A DNA stretch of 64,000 nucleotides from Sphingopyxis sp. UBA6723 (GTDB lineage: Bacteria; Pseudomonadota; Alphaproteobacteria; Sphingomonadales; Sphingomonadaceae), in NCBI RefSeq assembly GCF_002454115.1, contig NZ_DKIH01000013.1, forward strand, positions 545,676 through 609,675, in the 5' to 3' direction. A program made the translations under genes and the position numbers. The notes under the pieces were generated by a model, which had not been told where the DNA came from, made no database searches, and was given only the letters and a program-made list of their open reading frames with translations. This document shows positions 34,541-44,606 of this stretch, in pieces (within the stretch, counting starts at the first letter, position 1; each line of letters opens with the position of its first letter).

Positions 34541-34931
34541 GCGGTGCGTCGTCCACTTGACGACCCTCGGCCGCCTGCCGCTGATGCTCGCTCGCGATCA
34601 GCGCACCCTTGGCAACGCGCAGGCCATAAACTACCGCAGCGGCGGTCAGCGGTACCCACAAGAGCACATGCACCCACAAGGGCGGCTGCACCGCCGCATC
34701 GAGCCCCAGCGCCGCGGCAACCAGCAAGGCACCAATGATAAGGGTCAGGAACGCGGCGGGACCGTCGCCGACATTGTAGCGACCATAATCGAGCCCGCAG
34801 GCGTCACATTTCGCATGGAATTGCACCGGCCCGTTAAACAAGGTTTTGGCGCCGCATTCGGGACAGAGGCCAAAAAGGGCAGCGCGCCAGACCGGCGGCT
34901 GCCCCTTTGGAATGATTGTGCCGTCAGGCAA
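34533..34931 (-). CDS. DUF983 membrane protein with zinc-ribbon-like cysteines
   Basis: Small membrane protein of about 132 residues, a common companion of cta genes in Alphaproteobacteria; function unknown. It has a four-cysteine motif (C-P-E-C-G ... C-D-A-C-G-L-D-Y-G) and then two membrane helices. The start is uncertain: no ATG exists before the conserved W-R-A-A-L-F-G-L-C-P outside the ctaE frame, so I place it at TTG 34931, one base after the ctaE stop. Overlaps SURF1 by 8 bp. Confidence 0.8.
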   Translation of the reverse strand: MPDGTIIPKGQPPVWRAALFGLCPECGAKTLFNGPVQFHAKCDACGLDYGRYNVGDGPAAFLTLIIGALLVAAALGLDAAVQPPLWVHVLLWVPLTAAAVVYGLRVAKGALIASEHQRQAAEGRQVDDAPHD

Positions 34932-34932
34932 T

Positions 34933-35808
34933 TTAGTGCGCGGCGACCGGCGCGCCCCAGCCGCCCCAGACGTAGATGATGATGAACAGGAATAGCCACA
35001 CCACATCGACGAAATGCCAATACCAGGCAGCCGCTTCAAAGCCGAAATGCTGTTTGGGCGTGAAGTGTCCCTTGTACGTGCGCGCCAGGCAGACGATCAG
35101 GAAGATCGTGCCGACCAGCACGTGGAACCCGTGGAAGCCGGTCGCCATGTAGAACGCCGAGCTGTAATTGCTCTGGCCAAAGGCGAAGGGGGCTGCGGCA
35201 TATTCATAGGCCTGAATTGCCGAGAAGATCGCGCCCAGAATGATCGTCGCCCACAGGCCCTTTTTCAGGCCGTCGCGGTCGCCGTGGATCAGCGAGTGAT
35301 GCGCCCAAGTGATCGTCGTCCCCGAGCACAGCAGGATCAACGTGTTGAGCAGCGGCAGCGAGAAGGCGTCAATAACTTCGATGCCCTTGGGCGGCCACTG
35401 GGTGATCGCCTCGGCGCCTTCCTGGCCGAACAGCGAGGTAACCGCGCCATCAACATATTCGATCGGCACCGGGAACAGGGTGAAATCGAACCACGCCCAG
35501 AACCAACCGACGAAAAACATCACTTCCGACGCGATAAACAGGATCATCCCGTACCGCAGGTGAAGCTGAACGACCGGGGTGTGATCGCCGGCATGGGCTT
35601 CGTTGATGACGTCCGACCACCAGCTGAAAAAGGTTGCGATCACGCCCATGAAGCCCAGACCAAGCACCCACTTGCCCGCGCCGCCGAAATAATCGTCGTG
35701 CATGAACATCACGAGGCCAAAGAACATCACCATCGCGGCGAACGACCCAATCAGCGGCCAGACGCTGGGATTTACGAGGTGGTAGTCATGATGTTTCGCA
35801 CCGGACAT
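34933..35808 (-). CDS. ctaE: Cytochrome c oxidase subunit III
   Basis: Core membrane subunit of the aa3-type cytochrome c oxidase. 291 residues with seven predicted helices; typical motifs include H-D-D-Y-F near the N-terminus, F-I-A-S-E-V-M-F-F-V-G-W-F-W-A and the C-terminal Y-W-H-F-V-D-V-V-W-L-F-L-F. Start at 35808 (M-S-G-A-K-H-H-D-Y-H-L), preceded by GGGAAACACGCC; the frame is open 15 codons further without a better site. Follows ctaG by 80 bp. Confidence 0.96.
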   Translation of the reverse strand: MSGAKHHDYHLVNPSVWPLIGSFAAMVMFFGLVMFMHDDYFGGAGKWVLGLGFMGVIATFFSWWSDVINEAHAGDHTPVVQLHLRYGMILFIASEVMFFVGWFWAWFDFTLFPVPIEYVDGAVTSLFGQEGAEAITQWPPKGIEVIDAFSLPLLNTLILLCSGTTITWAHHSLIHGDRDGLKKGLWATIILGAIFSAIQAYEYAAAPFAFGQSNYSSAFYMATGFHGFHVLVGTIFLIVCLARTYKGHFTPKQHFGFEAAAWYWHFVDVVWLFLFIIIYVWGGWGAPVAAH

Positions 35809-35888
35809 GGCGTGTTTCCCGTTTTTGGCAGTCCCGGCATCGCGATTCCCCATCGCCCGCCGGTCTTGTTAGACTCTTGATCGCGGCC

Positions 35889-36464
35889 TTAGCTCGCCTT
35901 TTTACCCTCGTCTACAGGGTGGAAGGTATAGCTGAGGGTGATTTCCTGGATGTCGCGCGCGTCGGGATCATCCATGATCTTGGGATCGACGAAGAACAGC
36001 ACCGGCATCCGCATCTGCTGCCCCGGCTCCAGCCGTTGTTCGGTGAAGCAGAAGCACTGGATCTTGGTGAAATATTTGCCCGCCTGCGTCGGCGTGACAT
36101 TGAACCCCGCGGTGCCGACGACCGGCACCGACGAGCTATTTTCGGCAATAAAGATCGCCATGTCGCGCGCGCCGATGCTGACCGTGTCGGTCGGATGCTC
36201 GGGATAGAATTTCCACGGCAGCCCCGGCGAGACATTGGCGTCGAAACGGACCGAAATGGTTTTCGACAGGATCACCGGATCCGCCGCCGCAGCAACCGGG
36301 TCATAGCGCTGGGTTGTGCCGCCGAAACCGGTGACGCGGCAGAACAAGTCGTACAGCGGCACCGCCGCAAATCCTAATCCGACCATCGCGAGTGCCAAGG
36401 CCGATGCCAAACTCGCGGTCTTTGCTTTCGGGGACAGGCGCCCAATTACCGGAAAAGATGTCAT
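35889..36464 (-). CDS. ctaG: Cytochrome c oxidase assembly protein CtaG/Cox11
   Basis: Copper chaperone that delivers copper to the CuB site of subunit I. 191 residues: one N-terminal membrane helix (about 16-36) followed by an immunoglobulin-like periplasmic domain with the copper-binding C-F-C-F and the family's E-P-G-Q-Q-M-R-M-P-V-L-F-F-V-D-P. The ATG overlaps the small coxF gene by 4 bp. Confidence 0.95.
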   Translation of the reverse strand: MTSFPVIGRLSPKAKTASLASALALAMVGLGFAAVPLYDLFCRVTGFGGTTQRYDPVAAAADPVILSKTISVRFDANVSPGLPWKFYPEHPTDTVSIGARDMAIFIAENSSSVPVVGTAGFNVTPTQAGKYFTKIQCFCFTEQRLEPGQQMRMPVLFFVDPKIMDDPDARDIQEITLSYTFHPVDEGKKAS

Positions 36465-36610
36465 GCGAAAACCTGGATCTTGGCGATGGTGATGAAGAAA
36501 AACAGGATCGCGAGGCCACCGAGCATCCAGGCCATCATATTGGCGCGGCTGCGCTGGCGGCGGCGATATTCGACCTCATCAAAGGGTTCGAGATTCGGCT
36601 TTTCGGTCAT
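36461..36610 (-). CDS. coxF: Small CoxF-like membrane protein
   Basis: A 49-residue protein with a charged N-terminus ([15 protein letters not shown]) and one hydrophobic helix ([13 protein letters not shown]). It is overlapped by 4 bp at both ends, by ctaB upstream and ctaG downstream, which is strong evidence that it is translated. Position and size match the coxF gene between ctaB and ctaG in other Alphaproteobacteria. Easily missed, because a longer open frame hides its start. Confidence 0.85.
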   Translation of the reverse strand: MTEKPNLEPFDEVEYRRRQRSRANMMAWMLGGLAILFFFITIAKIQVFA

Positions 36611-37518
36611 AAATGCCACCAATGATCGGCAACAACGGCGCCGAAGAGAATGAAAAGATAGGCGATCGAATAAGCGAATAACCGCTTTTCGGGCTGCATC
36701 AAATCGGCATCGCCGGTCGTGCGCGTGCCGACCTGAACCGACAGCGCCACGAACAGCGCCGAAAGGAGGACCGCGGTCCACCCATAGAGTGCGCCCGTGT
36801 ATCCCAGCGGCCACGGTGCAATCGCCGCTACCGCCATGATCAGCGCGTAGAAAAGAATCTGGCGCCGGGTCGATTTCTCCCCCGCGACGACCGGCATCAT
36901 CGGGATGCCCGCGGCGGCATAGTCCGAGCGCATGAACAGCGCGAGTGCCCAGAAATGCGGCGGCGTCCACAGAAAGATCAGCAAGAACAGCATGACCGGC
37001 AAAGGCGCGATGCTGCCGGTCGCAGCGACCCAACCGATCAGCGGCGGAAACGCGCCCGCCGCACCGCCGATGACGATATTCTGCGGCGTCCGCGGCTTCA
37101 GCCACATCGTGTAGACAAAGACGTAGAAGAGGATCGAGACCGCGAGGAGCAGCGTCGCCTGCCAGTTCGACGCAAACAGCATCAGGAACAGCGAGAATGC
37201 CGCCAGCCCGATGCCGAATTGCAGCGCCGTCTGCGGGTCGAGCCGTCCTGCGGGCAGCGGCCGTCCGGCGGTGCGCTTCATCTTGGCGTCGAGGCTCGCC
37301 TCATACCATTGGTTGAGAGCGCCCGACGCCCCTGCCCCCAAAGCGATCGCCAGGATCGACGAAAAGGCAAGGACCGGCGGCACGCTGACCGGCGCCGCTA
37401 GGAGCCCGCACAGCGCGGTGAACACCACCAGCGACATGACGCGCGGCTTAGTCAGCGCGAACAGGTCGCGCCAGTCGGCCGGAAGGGCCGTTTCGCCATG
37501 GGTCAGGCTCTGCGCCAT
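36607..37518 (-). CDS. ctaB: Heme o synthase (protoheme IX farnesyltransferase)
   Basis: Makes heme o from heme b and farnesyl diphosphate, the first step to the heme a of the oxidase. 303 residues with about nine membrane helices. The UbiA-type prenyl-binding motif is [20 protein letters not shown], and the N-terminal [16 protein letters not shown] is characteristic. Lies 59 bp after ctaD. Confidence 0.96.
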   Translation of the reverse strand: MAQSLTHGETALPADWRDLFALTKPRVMSLVVFTALCGLLAAPVSVPPVLAFSSILAIALGAGASGALNQWYEASLDAKMKRTAGRPLPAGRLDPQTALQFGIGLAAFSLFLMLFASNWQATLLLAVSILFYVFVYTMWLKPRTPQNIVIGGAAGAFPPLIGWVAATGSIAPLPVMLFLLIFLWTPPHFWALALFMRSDYAAAGIPMMPVVAGEKSTRRQILFYALIMAVAAIAPWPLGYTGALYGWTAVLLSALFVALSVQVGTRTTGDADLMQPEKRLFAYSIAYLFILFGAVVADHWWHL

Positions 37519-37577
37519 GTTAACTCCAGCCCGGGATGCGAACGCCCCCTGCCGAAACTAGCAGGGGGCGCGCACAA

Positions 37578-39251
37578 TCAGGCGATACGCGGCAGTTCGT
37601 TGAACTGGTGGAACGGCGGCGGGCTCGACAACGTCCATTCGAGCGTCGTCGCGCCTTCGCCCCACGGATTGTCGGCGGCCTTCTTGCCCGCGACCAGTGA
37701 CCACAGAATGTTCACGAAGAAGATCAGGACACCGACCGCCATGATGACATAGCCGTAGGACGAGATCAGGTGCCAGAAGGCATAGGCTTCGGGATAATCG
37801 GGGTAACGGCGCGGCATGCCCTGCTGTCCCAGAAAGTGCTGGGGGAAGAACAGGACGTTGACGCCGATGAAGAAGATCCAGAAGTGCAGCTGGCCCAGGA
37901 ACTCGTTGTACATCCGCCCCGACATCTTCGGGAACCAGTAATAGAAACCGGCGAACAGCGAGAACACGGCGCCGAGCGACAGCACATAGTGGAAGTGGGC
38001 GACGACATAATAAGTGTCGTGCAGGTTGGTGTCGACGCCGCCATTGGCCAGCACGACGCCGGTCACGCCGCCAACGGTGAACATGAAGATAAAGCCGAGC
38101 GACCAGACCATCGGAGTCTTGAAGCTCATCGACCCGCCCCACATCGTGGCGATCCAGCTGAAGATCTTGATGCCGGTCGGGACCGCGATGACCATCGTCG
38201 CCGCCGTGAAGTACATCTTCAGGTTCACGCTCATGCCGACGGTGAACATGTGGTGCGCCCACACGATGAAACCAACGACGCCGATCGCGACCATGGCATA
38301 GGCCATGCCGAGATAACCGAACACCGGCTTGCGGCTGAAGGTCGAGATGATCTGGCTGACGATGCCGAAGCCCGGCAGGATCATGATGTACACTTCGGGG
38401 TGACCGAAGAACCAGAAGAGATGCTGGTAGAGGACGGGATCGCCGCCGCCTGCCGCATCATAGAAGGTCGTGCCGAAGTTGCGATCCGTCAGCAGCATGG
38501 TGATCGCCGCCGCCAGAACCGGCAGCGCGAGCAGCAGCAGGAAGGCGGTGACGAGCACCGACCACACGAACAGCGGCATCTTGTGGATCGTCATCCCCGG
38601 TGCGCGCATGTTGAAAATGGTGGTGATGAAGTTTATCGCGCCCAAGATCGACGCCGCACCCGCAAGGTGGAGCGAGAAGATCGCCATATCGACCGCCGGC
38701 CCCGCCGACCCACTGGTCGACAGCGGCGCGTAAACGGTCCAGCCCGTACCGGCGCCAAGCCCGCTGCCGCCCGGGACGAACATCGACCCGACCAGCATGA
38801 CAAAGGCGACGAAGGTCAGCCAGAAGCTGACATTGTTCATGCGCGGGAACGCCATGTCGGGCGCGCCGATCATCAGCGGGACGAACCAGTTGCCGAAGCC
38901 GCCGATCATGGCGGGCATGACCATGAAGAACACCATGATCAGACCGTGCGCCGTGATCATCACGTTCCAGAAATGCTTGCCCTGAACGTCGCCAGCGGCG
39001 CCGTCGAAAAATTGCGCCCAGCCGGTCAGATACTGGATGCCGGGTTCGGCGAGTTCGAGGCGCATCATGCCCGAAATCACCCCGCCGACGATCCCGGCGA
39101 CGATCGCAAAGATCAGATAGAGGGTGCCGATATCCTTGTGGTTCGTCGACATGAACCAGCGGACGAAAAAGCCCGGGGTATCGTGATCATGGTCGTCATG
39201 CGCGTGATCGGCGTGACCATGGGCGGGTGCAGTTGCGGCGATATCGGTCAT
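37578..39251 (-). CDS. ctaD: Cytochrome c oxidase subunit I
   Basis: Catalytic subunit holding heme a and the heme a3-CuB centre, 557 residues, 12 membrane helices. Hallmarks: [11 protein letters not shown] near the N-terminus, W-F-F-G-H-P-E-V-Y (CuB His and the cross-linked Tyr), H-H-M-F-T-V-G, and [10 protein letters not shown]. The N-terminus carries a His/Asp-rich stretch ([12 protein letters not shown]), frequent in alphaproteobacterial forms and perhaps metal-binding. Starts 15 bp after ctaC. Confidence 0.98.
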   Translation of the reverse strand: MTDIAATAPAHGHADHAHDDHDHDTPGFFVRWFMSTNHKDIGTLYLIFAIVAGIVGGVISGMMRLELAEPGIQYLTGWAQFFDGAAGDVQGKHFWNVMITAHGLIMVFFMVMPAMIGGFGNWFVPLMIGAPDMAFPRMNNVSFWLTFVAFVMLVGSMFVPGGSGLGAGTGWTVYAPLSTSGSAGPAVDMAIFSLHLAGAASILGAINFITTIFNMRAPGMTIHKMPLFVWSVLVTAFLLLLALPVLAAAITMLLTDRNFGTTFYDAAGGGDPVLYQHLFWFFGHPEVYIMILPGFGIVSQIISTFSRKPVFGYLGMAYAMVAIGVVGFIVWAHHMFTVGMSVNLKMYFTAATMVIAVPTGIKIFSWIATMWGGSMSFKTPMVWSLGFIFMFTVGGVTGVVLANGGVDTNLHDTYYVVAHFHYVLSLGAVFSLFAGFYYWFPKMSGRMYNEFLGQLHFWIFFIGVNVLFFPQHFLGQQGMPRRYPDYPEAYAFWHLISSYGYVIMAVGVLIFFVNILWSLVAGKKAADNPWGEGATTLEWTLSSPPPFHQFNELPRIA

Positions 39252-39266
39252 CTGTCGGACCCCTTA

Positions 39267-40364
39267 TTAATTCTTGGCGACCGGGGCGGCGGCGGGCGCC
39301 GCTGCCGGGGCAGCTTCGGTCGTGGTGGCGGCCGGCGTCGCGGCAGGCGCGGCAGCGGCGGGCGTTGGTGCAGCGGCAGCGGGCGCGGCGGCTGCGGCAA
39401 CCGGACCAGCCGGATTGCCGCCCTTCGAACGCACCCACGCTTCCCATTTATCGACCGGCAGCACTTCGACGGCGATCGGCATAAAGCCATGATCGACTCC
39501 GCAGAGCTCCGAACATTGGCCGTAATAGACGCCGACTTTGTTGGCGGTGAAGGTGGTTTCGTTGGCGCGGCCGGGGACCGCATCCATCTTGGTCCAGAAG
39601 GCCGGGACCGCGAAGCTGTGGATCACGTCGGCACCGGTGATGATCAGTTTGACCTGACGGCCAACGGGAACGACCATCCGGTTGTCGACCGCAAGCTGGT
39701 ACGGCTCGCCCGATGCCTTGGCCTGATCGACGGTCAGCATCTTCGACACATATTCGCCAATACCCTGGTCGGGATAGGCATAGCCCCAATACCATTGATA
39801 TCCGGTCACCTTGATCGTCAGCGCTTCCTTCTTCGGCGGCTCATATTGCTGCGCGAGCAGGCGGATCGACGGCACCGCGATCACCGCAAGGATGAGCACC
39901 GGAATGGCGGTCCAGATGATTTCGATGAAGGTGTTGTGCGTCGTCTTTGACGGCACCGGGTTGGCTTTGGCGCGGTAACGGAACACGACCCAGAGCAGCA
40001 GGCCAAGCACGAACAGCGTGATGATCGTGATCACCGGCAGCAGGATGACATGGTTGAACCAATAGGCCTGCTCACCAACCGGGCTGACCTGCGGCTGGAA
40101 ATCGATCCCGGCGTCGATAGGCTGACCCACACCGGGAGTGGGTTTCATCGGCGTATAGGTTGCATCGCCAGCCGGAACCGCCGCTTCGGTCGCCGCGGGT
40201 GCCGCCGTCTGCGTCGCCGCATCGGCAGCGGTCGGCGCAGGATTCGCAACCGGCGCCGCAACAGGCGCTTCGACCGGCGCCGCCGCAGGTGCTTGCGCAT
40301 GGCCGACGCCCGCCGCGCCAAGCGACAAAGCCGCCGCAATTACAAGGGTTTTCAAGCTCTTCAT
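39267..40364 (-). CDS. ctaC: Cytochrome c oxidase subunit II, with Ala-rich extensions
   Basis: Carries the CuA centre that takes electrons from cytochrome c. Start at 40364 gives a signal peptide ending G-H-A-Q-A; an Ala/Pro/Val-rich stretch of about 60 residues follows, then two membrane helices (about 135-155 and 170-190, sequence reading V-I-L-L-P-V-I-T) and the periplasmic cupredoxin domain with C-S-E-L-C-G-V-D-H-G-F-M (CuA ligands). The last ~50 residues are nearly all Ala, Pro and Thr, longer than usual. 365 residues against about 270-300 for typical forms. First gene of the leftward oxidase run; its promoter should lie in 40365-40596. Confidence 0.95.
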   Translation of the reverse strand: MKSLKTLVIAAALSLGAAGVGHAQAPAAAPVEAPVAAPVANPAPTAADAATQTAAPAATEAAVPAGDATYTPMKPTPGVGQPIDAGIDFQPQVSPVGEQAYWFNHVILLPVITIITLFVLGLLLWVVFRYRAKANPVPSKTTHNTFIEIIWTAIPVLILAVIAVPSIRLLAQQYEPPKKEALTIKVTGYQWYWGYAYPDQGIGEYVSKMLTVDQAKASGEPYQLAVDNRMVVPVGRQVKLIITGADVIHSFAVPAFWTKMDAVPGRANETTFTANKVGVYYGQCSELCGVDHGFMPIAVEVLPVDKWEAWVRSKGGNPAGPVAAAAAPAAAAPTPAAAAPAATPAATTTEAAPAAAPAAAPVAKN

Positions 40365-40492
40365 AAGACTGGTGCCGCCCGTTGCCTGTTGTTCTTTATC
40401 ATATTTCGTCCTGCCTCGCAGCGTGTCGGACAAGCGACGCGACAGCCGAAAGGCAGGCTGAATCTCGCGGGCGCTATAGACCCGCTTGCCGC

Positions 40493-40520
40493 TTGCCTCA
40501 AGCATCTCTAACACTATTTT
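40493..40520 (+). promoter_or_regulatory. Possible sigma70-type promoter of pyrE operon
   Basis: TTGCCT (40493-40498), 16-bp spacer, TATTTT (40515-40520), about 77 bp before pyrE in the divergent ctaC-pyrE gap. The rest of this 232-bp gap shows no gene. Confidence 0.35.
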
Positions 40521-40596
40521 ACGGCTGGCAAATCTTCACCGCCAAAACCCGGTCGCCCGCAAAGGGCGACGCTCTGGATAAAAGAACAAGTCTCCC

Positions 40597-41181
40597 ATGA
40601 CCGATGATGAAATTCTGGCCGAATTCCGCGCCGCCGAAGCCCTGCTCCAAGGCCATTTCCTGCTCTCGTCGGGGCGCCACAGCGAATATTATCTGCAATG
40701 CGCGCGCGTGCTGATGGATACCGAGCGCGCCGGGCGGCTCGCGGTCGCCCTCGCCGCGAAACTCCCTCGCGACCTCAAGCAGGCGATCGACGTCGTGGTG
40801 TCCCCGGCGATGGGCGGCGTCATCATCGGCCATGAAATGGGCCGCGCGCTCGGCAAGCCTGCGATTTTCGTCGAGCGACCGACCGGCACCTTTGAACTCC
40901 GCCGCGGCTTCACCATCGAACCCGGCGCGAAAGTGCTGATGGTCGAGGATGTCGTGACCACCGGCCTGTCGTCGCGCGAAGCGATGGCGTGCGTCGCGGC
41001 GGCCGGCGGCGACGTGATTGCCGAGGCGGCACTGGTCGATCGCTCGGCGGGCAGCAATGTCGACCTCGGCGTCCCCTTCTATCCGCTCGTCGCGATCAAT
41101 TTCCCGACCTACGCCGCCGACGAACTGCCTGACCATCTGGCGGGCTCCGAAGCGATCAAGCCCGGGAGCCGCGCGAATTGA
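40597..41181 (+). CDS. pyrE: Orotate phosphoribosyltransferase
   Basis: Adds PRPP to orotate in pyrimidine synthesis. 194 residues, normal length. The PRPP loop [11 protein letters not shown] appears at about 110-120 and [13 protein letters not shown] near the start is typical. First gene of a rightward run in which each of the next three overlaps by 4 bp. Confidence 0.96.
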   Translation: MTDDEILAEFRAAEALLQGHFLLSSGRHSEYYLQCARVLMDTERAGRLAVALAAKLPRDLKQAIDVVVSPAMGGVIIGHEMGRALGKPAIFVERPTGTFELRRGFTIEPGAKVLMVEDVVTTGLSSREAMACVAAAGGDVIAEAALVDRSAGSNVDLGVPFYPLVAINFPTYAADELPDHLAGSEAIKPGSRAN

Positions 41182-41924
41182 GCGCCAATCATTCCTCTGG
41201 TCGCCTCCGCCTGGGGGTCAACATCGACCATGTCGCGACGATCCGTAACGCGCGCGGCGGCGAGCATCCCGACCCGGTGCGTGCGGCCGAAATCGTCGCA
41301 TCGGTCGGCGGGGACGGCATCACGGCGCATTTGCGAGAGGACCGGCGCCATATCCGCGACGACGACCTGGCGCGCATCCAGGCGGCGACCGACCTGCCGC
41401 TGAACCTGGAGATGGCGGCAACCGACGAGATGGTCGCGATCGCGCTGCGCCACAGCCCCCACGCCGCATGCATCGTCCCCGAAAAGCGCGAGGAGCGCAC
41501 GACCGAGGGCGGGCTCGACGCCGCAGGCCAGCATAACCACCTCGCCCCGATCGTCGCGCGACTATCCGATGCGGGGATTCGCGTCAGCCTGTTCATCGAG
41601 CCTGACCCGCGCCAGATCGAGGCGGCGATGATGCTGCGCGCGCCGGTCGTCGAATTTCACACCGGCCGCTACGCCCATTGCGAAGGCGAAGAACGCGCCG
41701 TGGAACTGCGGCGCCTCGCCGACGCCGCGGCGCTGGCGTGGAAAAATGGCATCGAACCGCATGCCGGGCATGGCCTGACCTATGAGAATGTCGTCCCGGT
41801 TGCGGCGATCCCGCAGCTCGCCGAGCTCAACATCGGCCATTATCTGATCGGCGAAGCGATCTTTACCGGGCTGGAAGATGCAGTGCGCCGGATGCGCGAC
41901 CTGATGGACGAGGCGCGCGGATGA
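41178..41924 (+). CDS. pdxJ: Pyridoxine 5'-phosphate synthase
   Basis: Last step of the DXP-dependent vitamin B6 pathway, joining 1-deoxyxylulose 5-phosphate with aminoacetone phosphate. 248 residues. Typical [26 protein letters not shown] and G-H-G-L-T-Y-E-N-V. The start is TTG at 41178, overlapping the pyrE stop (TTGA), with GGGAG about 10 bases upstream; no other in-frame start precedes the conserved region. Confidence 0.96.
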   Translation: MSANHSSGRLRLGVNIDHVATIRNARGGEHPDPVRAAEIVASVGGDGITAHLREDRRHIRDDDLARIQAATDLPLNLEMAATDEMVAIALRHSPHAACIVPEKREERTTEGGLDAAGQHNHLAPIVARLSDAGIRVSLFIEPDPRQIEAAMMLRAPVVEFHTGRYAHCEGEERAVELRRLADAAALAWKNGIEPHAGHGLTYENVVPVAAIPQLAELNIGHYLIGEAIFTGLEDAVRRMRDLMDEARG

Positions 41925-42154
41925 ACGCGCCCCAAAATACCCTCCTGCTTGTGTCCGGGCTTCTGAAGGTCGGTGCAACGCTGCTGATCCTGCTGATGTT
42001 CGCGAAGCTCGGATGGGATCTGGCAAGCGATCGCCACGTGGAAATTCCCCCGATCTTGATCATCGCGATCGGTGCGACGCTCGCCGCGCAGCTGGCCACT
42101 TGGGCCGGCTGGCGCTTCGCCTCGGGCCGCGAAACCGAGGACCGCAGCAGGTGA
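41921..42154 (+). CDS. Small two-helix membrane protein, unknown function
   Basis: 77 residues with two hydrophobic helices (about 8-28 and 44-62) and a charged C-terminus. Family not recognised. The start overlaps the pdxJ stop (ATGA) and the stop overlaps the acpS GTG, so it is very likely translated as part of the operon. Confidence 0.75.
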   Translation: MNAPQNTLLLVSGLLKVGATLLILLMFAKLGWDLASDRHVEIPPILIIAIGATLAAQLATWAGWRFASGRETEDRSR

Positions 42155-42552
42155 TCATCGGCCTCGGCTCCGACCTCTGCAATATCGAGCGCATCCAAAA
42201 CTCGCTCGACCGCTTCGGCGAGCGCTTCGAGAATCGCGTCTTCACCGATGTCGAGCGCGCCAAGGCCGCGCGCCGCCCCTACACCCGCGCCGGCACCTAC
42301 GCCAAGCGCTTCGCCGCCAAGGAAGCCTTCTCGAAAGCCGTCGGCACCGGTTTCAAGCGCGGCGTGTTCATGAAGGACATCGGCGTCGTCAACGCGCCCT
42401 CTGGCGCCCCGACGCTGGCACTGACCGGCGGCGCCGCCGAACGGCTCGCTGCGATGATCCCGGCGGGCTACACCGCGCACATCCACCTGACCCTGACCGA
42501 CGACCATCCGTGGGCGCAGGCGTTCGTCATCATCGAAGCAATCAAGGACTGA
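42151..42552 (+). CDS. acpS: Holo-[acyl-carrier-protein] synthase
   Basis: Transfers 4'-phosphopantetheine from CoA to acyl carrier protein. 133 residues. Motifs: [14 protein letters not shown] at the N-terminus (metal-binding Asp) and [15 protein letters not shown]. Start is GTG 42151, overlapping the preceding stop (GTGA). The open frame extends upstream but inside the previous gene. Confidence 0.95.
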   Translation: MIIGLGSDLCNIERIQNSLDRFGERFENRVFTDVERAKAARRPYTRAGTYAKRFAAKEAFSKAVGTGFKRGVFMKDIGVVNAPSGAPTLALTGGAAERLAAMIPAGYTAHIHLTLTDDHPWAQAFVIIEAIKD

Positions 42553-42559
42553 CGGGACA

Positions 42560-43402
42560 ATGGCGAAGAACAAGGCGCAGGACGACGGCAGCTGGGGCAA
42601 ATTGATCCGCGACATCGTGGTGATCCTGCTGCTTGTGCTGGGCATCCACAGCTGCGTCGCCAAGCCTTTCTATATCCCGTCCGATTCGATGATGCCAGTG
42701 CTGCGCAACGGCGACCGGCTGATCGTCAGCAAATATCCCTATGGCTGGTCCTATGCCTCGGTCAGTTTTCATCTCGCGCCCAAAACCGAAGGCCGGATCT
42801 TCGGCAAACTGCCCGAACGCGGCGACATCGTCGTGCTCGAACATCCGGTGACGCGGATCGACTATATCAAGCGCGTTATCGGCCTGCCCGGCGACACGAT
42901 CCAGCTGACCAACGGCGAACTCAGCATTAACGGCAAACCGGTGAAGCGCGAAGTCCAGCCGCTGCTGGCGCTCCCCGTCGATCCGAACCTGCCGATCATG
43001 GGCAGCAGCCTTGACCGCTTTATCACCCGTGGGGCCGACGGGCGCGAAATGCTCGAACTACCGATTGTGCGCGAAACGCTGCCAGGCGGCGCGACCTTTG
43101 ACACCATCGACATGGGACCGGGATACACCACCGACGATTACGGCCCGATCAAAGTCCCCGCCGATCATCTGTTCCTGATGGGCGACAACCGCGACGGCAG
43201 CGCCGACAGCCGGGTGGACACATCGCAAAAGGGGCTCGGTGGCCCCGTCCCGTTCGATGTCATCGCGGGGCGGGCCGAGATCATCAGCTTCTCCACCGAT
43301 GGCACCGCGATATGGTACAACCCGCTCAGCTGGTTCAACGCGCTGCGCTCTGGCCGCGCGGGAACCGACTTGCGCCCCGAACGTAGCAGCACAGCAAAAT
43401 AG
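42560..43402 (+). CDS. lepB: Signal peptidase I
   Basis: Membrane serine protease that removes signal peptides of Sec-exported proteins. 280 residues: one N-terminal membrane helix (about 18-35), then the catalytic Ser in P-S-D-S-M-M-P-V, Lys in Y-I-K-R-V-I-G-L-P-G-D, and the box E motif M-G-D-N-R-D-G-S-A-D-S-R. Follows acpS by 7 bp, the usual alphaproteobacterial pairing. Confidence 0.96.
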   Translation: MAKNKAQDDGSWGKLIRDIVVILLLVLGIHSCVAKPFYIPSDSMMPVLRNGDRLIVSKYPYGWSYASVSFHLAPKTEGRIFGKLPERGDIVVLEHPVTRIDYIKRVIGLPGDTIQLTNGELSINGKPVKREVQPLLALPVDPNLPIMGSSLDRFITRGADGREMLELPIVRETLPGGATFDTIDMGPGYTTDDYGPIKVPADHLFLMGDNRDGSADSRVDTSQKGLGGPVPFDVIAGRAEIISFSTDGTAIWYNPLSWFNALRSGRAGTDLRPERSSTAK

Positions 43403-43413
43403 GGAGCGAGGAC

Positions 43414-44526
43414 ATGGTGGAGCGGGTCGAGCGGAAAGAGCGCGCTCAGGCGCGCGCCAAGGCGACCGCCAACGCCCCCGGCCCGACCGAGATCCGCAGC
43501 CACCTCGTCCGCACCGAATTGCTCAAGGCCAGCGTCTGGCTTGGCCTCGCCCTGCTCATTGCCGCCTGCATTGTGCTGATCCAGCCGATCCTGCTGATTT
43601 TTGCGGCGATCGTCATGGCCGCGATCCTCGACGGCGGCACCCGCCTGCTTGGCCGCATCCTGCCAATCGGGCGCGGCTGGCGTCTTTTGATCGTTTGCCT
43701 GTCGGTGCTGCTCTTCATGGTCTGGACCGCGATGTTCGCGGGATCGCAGATCGCGGCGCAGGCGCTGAGCCTGCAAAGCGTTGTGATGGCGCAGATCGAA
43801 CGGCTGGCGGCGTGGGCAAGCGATCATGGCATGGGCAGCTTCCAGCTCGACACCAAGACGATCTCGGACAATTTTGCCGGCACCTTTGGTCGCGTCACCG
43901 CCGCGGTCGGCTCGGTCGTCGGCGCATTCACCAGTCTGGTGATGATCCTCGTGCTCGGCGTGTTCATTGCGATCGAACCGCGGCTATATGAACGCGGCGT
44001 CGCGTGGATGCTGCCGATGAAGAACCGCGAAAATTTCTACATCACCACCGCGCGGATGGGGTTCACCCTGCGCCGGTTGATGGCGGGCCGCCTGCTCGGC
44101 ATGTTCGTCGAGGGGGTCGGCACCTGGCTCGCATGCATGGCGGTCGGCATCCCGATGGCGGCGTTGCTCGGCCTGCTGACCGGCCTGCTCGCCTTCATTC
44201 CCAACATCGGCGCGATCGTGTCGGGCGTATTGCTGGTGCTCGTCGGCTTTTCGGCCGGAGTCGACGCTGGGCTGTGGGCGATCGTCATCTATCTGGTCGT
44301 CCAGACGGTCGACGGCTATCTGATCGTGCCGATGGTCGCCAAAAAGACCGTCGACCTCGCCCCCGCGCTGGTGCTCGGCGCGCAGATCCTGCTCGGCGCG
44401 CTCCTCGGCATCATGGGGCTGTTCCTCGCCGACCCGATCGTCGCGATGATCAAGGTCGCGCTGGAACGCGAGGCTGAGAGGAATGCCGGAGCGCCGCCGA
44501 CGGATACGAAGGCGGTCGCAGTCTGA
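43414..44526 (+). CDS. AI-2E family (PerM-like) membrane transporter
   Basis: Membrane protein of 370 residues with about eight helices, of the family named after the autoinducer-2 exporter TqsA but with varied and mostly unproven substrates. Typical late motif: P-N-I-G-A-I-V-S-G and then Y-L-I-V-P-M-V-A-K-K-T-V-D-L-A-P-A. ATG 43414 has GGAGCGAGGAC upstream. Last gene of the pyrE-lepB run, 11 bp after lepB. Confidence 0.9.
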   Translation: MVERVERKERAQARAKATANAPGPTEIRSHLVRTELLKASVWLGLALLIAACIVLIQPILLIFAAIVMAAILDGGTRLLGRILPIGRGWRLLIVCLSVLLFMVWTAMFAGSQIAAQALSLQSVVMAQIERLAAWASDHGMGSFQLDTKTISDNFAGTFGRVTAAVGSVVGAFTSLVMILVLGVFIAIEPRLYERGVAWMLPMKNRENFYITTARMGFTLRRLMAGRLLGMFVEGVGTWLACMAVGIPMAALLGLLTGLLAFIPNIGAIVSGVLLVLVGFSAGVDAGLWAIVIYLVVQTVDGYLIVPMVAKKTVDLAPALVLGAQILLGALLGIMGLFLADPIVAMIKVALEREAERNAGAPPTDTKAVAV

Positions 44527-44550
44527 AAACCATCGTCCCTCTTTTCAGTT

Positions 44551-44578
44551 CGTCATCCCGGCGAAGGCCGGGATGACG
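44551..44578. repeat. Perfect 12-bp palindromic hairpin (REP-like / terminator)
   Basis: CGTCATCCCGGC, a GAAG loop, then GCCGGGATGACG. It lies between the converging transporter and FKBP genes and may act as a bidirectional terminator, though there is no T-tract. This sequence is a familiar dispersed repeat in many proteobacterial genomes. Confidence 0.75.
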
Positions 44579-44606
44579 GGAACAATCGGGATAACGGAAA
44601 TCAGGG

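Noticed and set aside
37770..39950. 726-codon open frame on the plus strand
   Set aside because: Antisense to ctaD and ctaC; a His/Asp/Arg-rich shadow translation.
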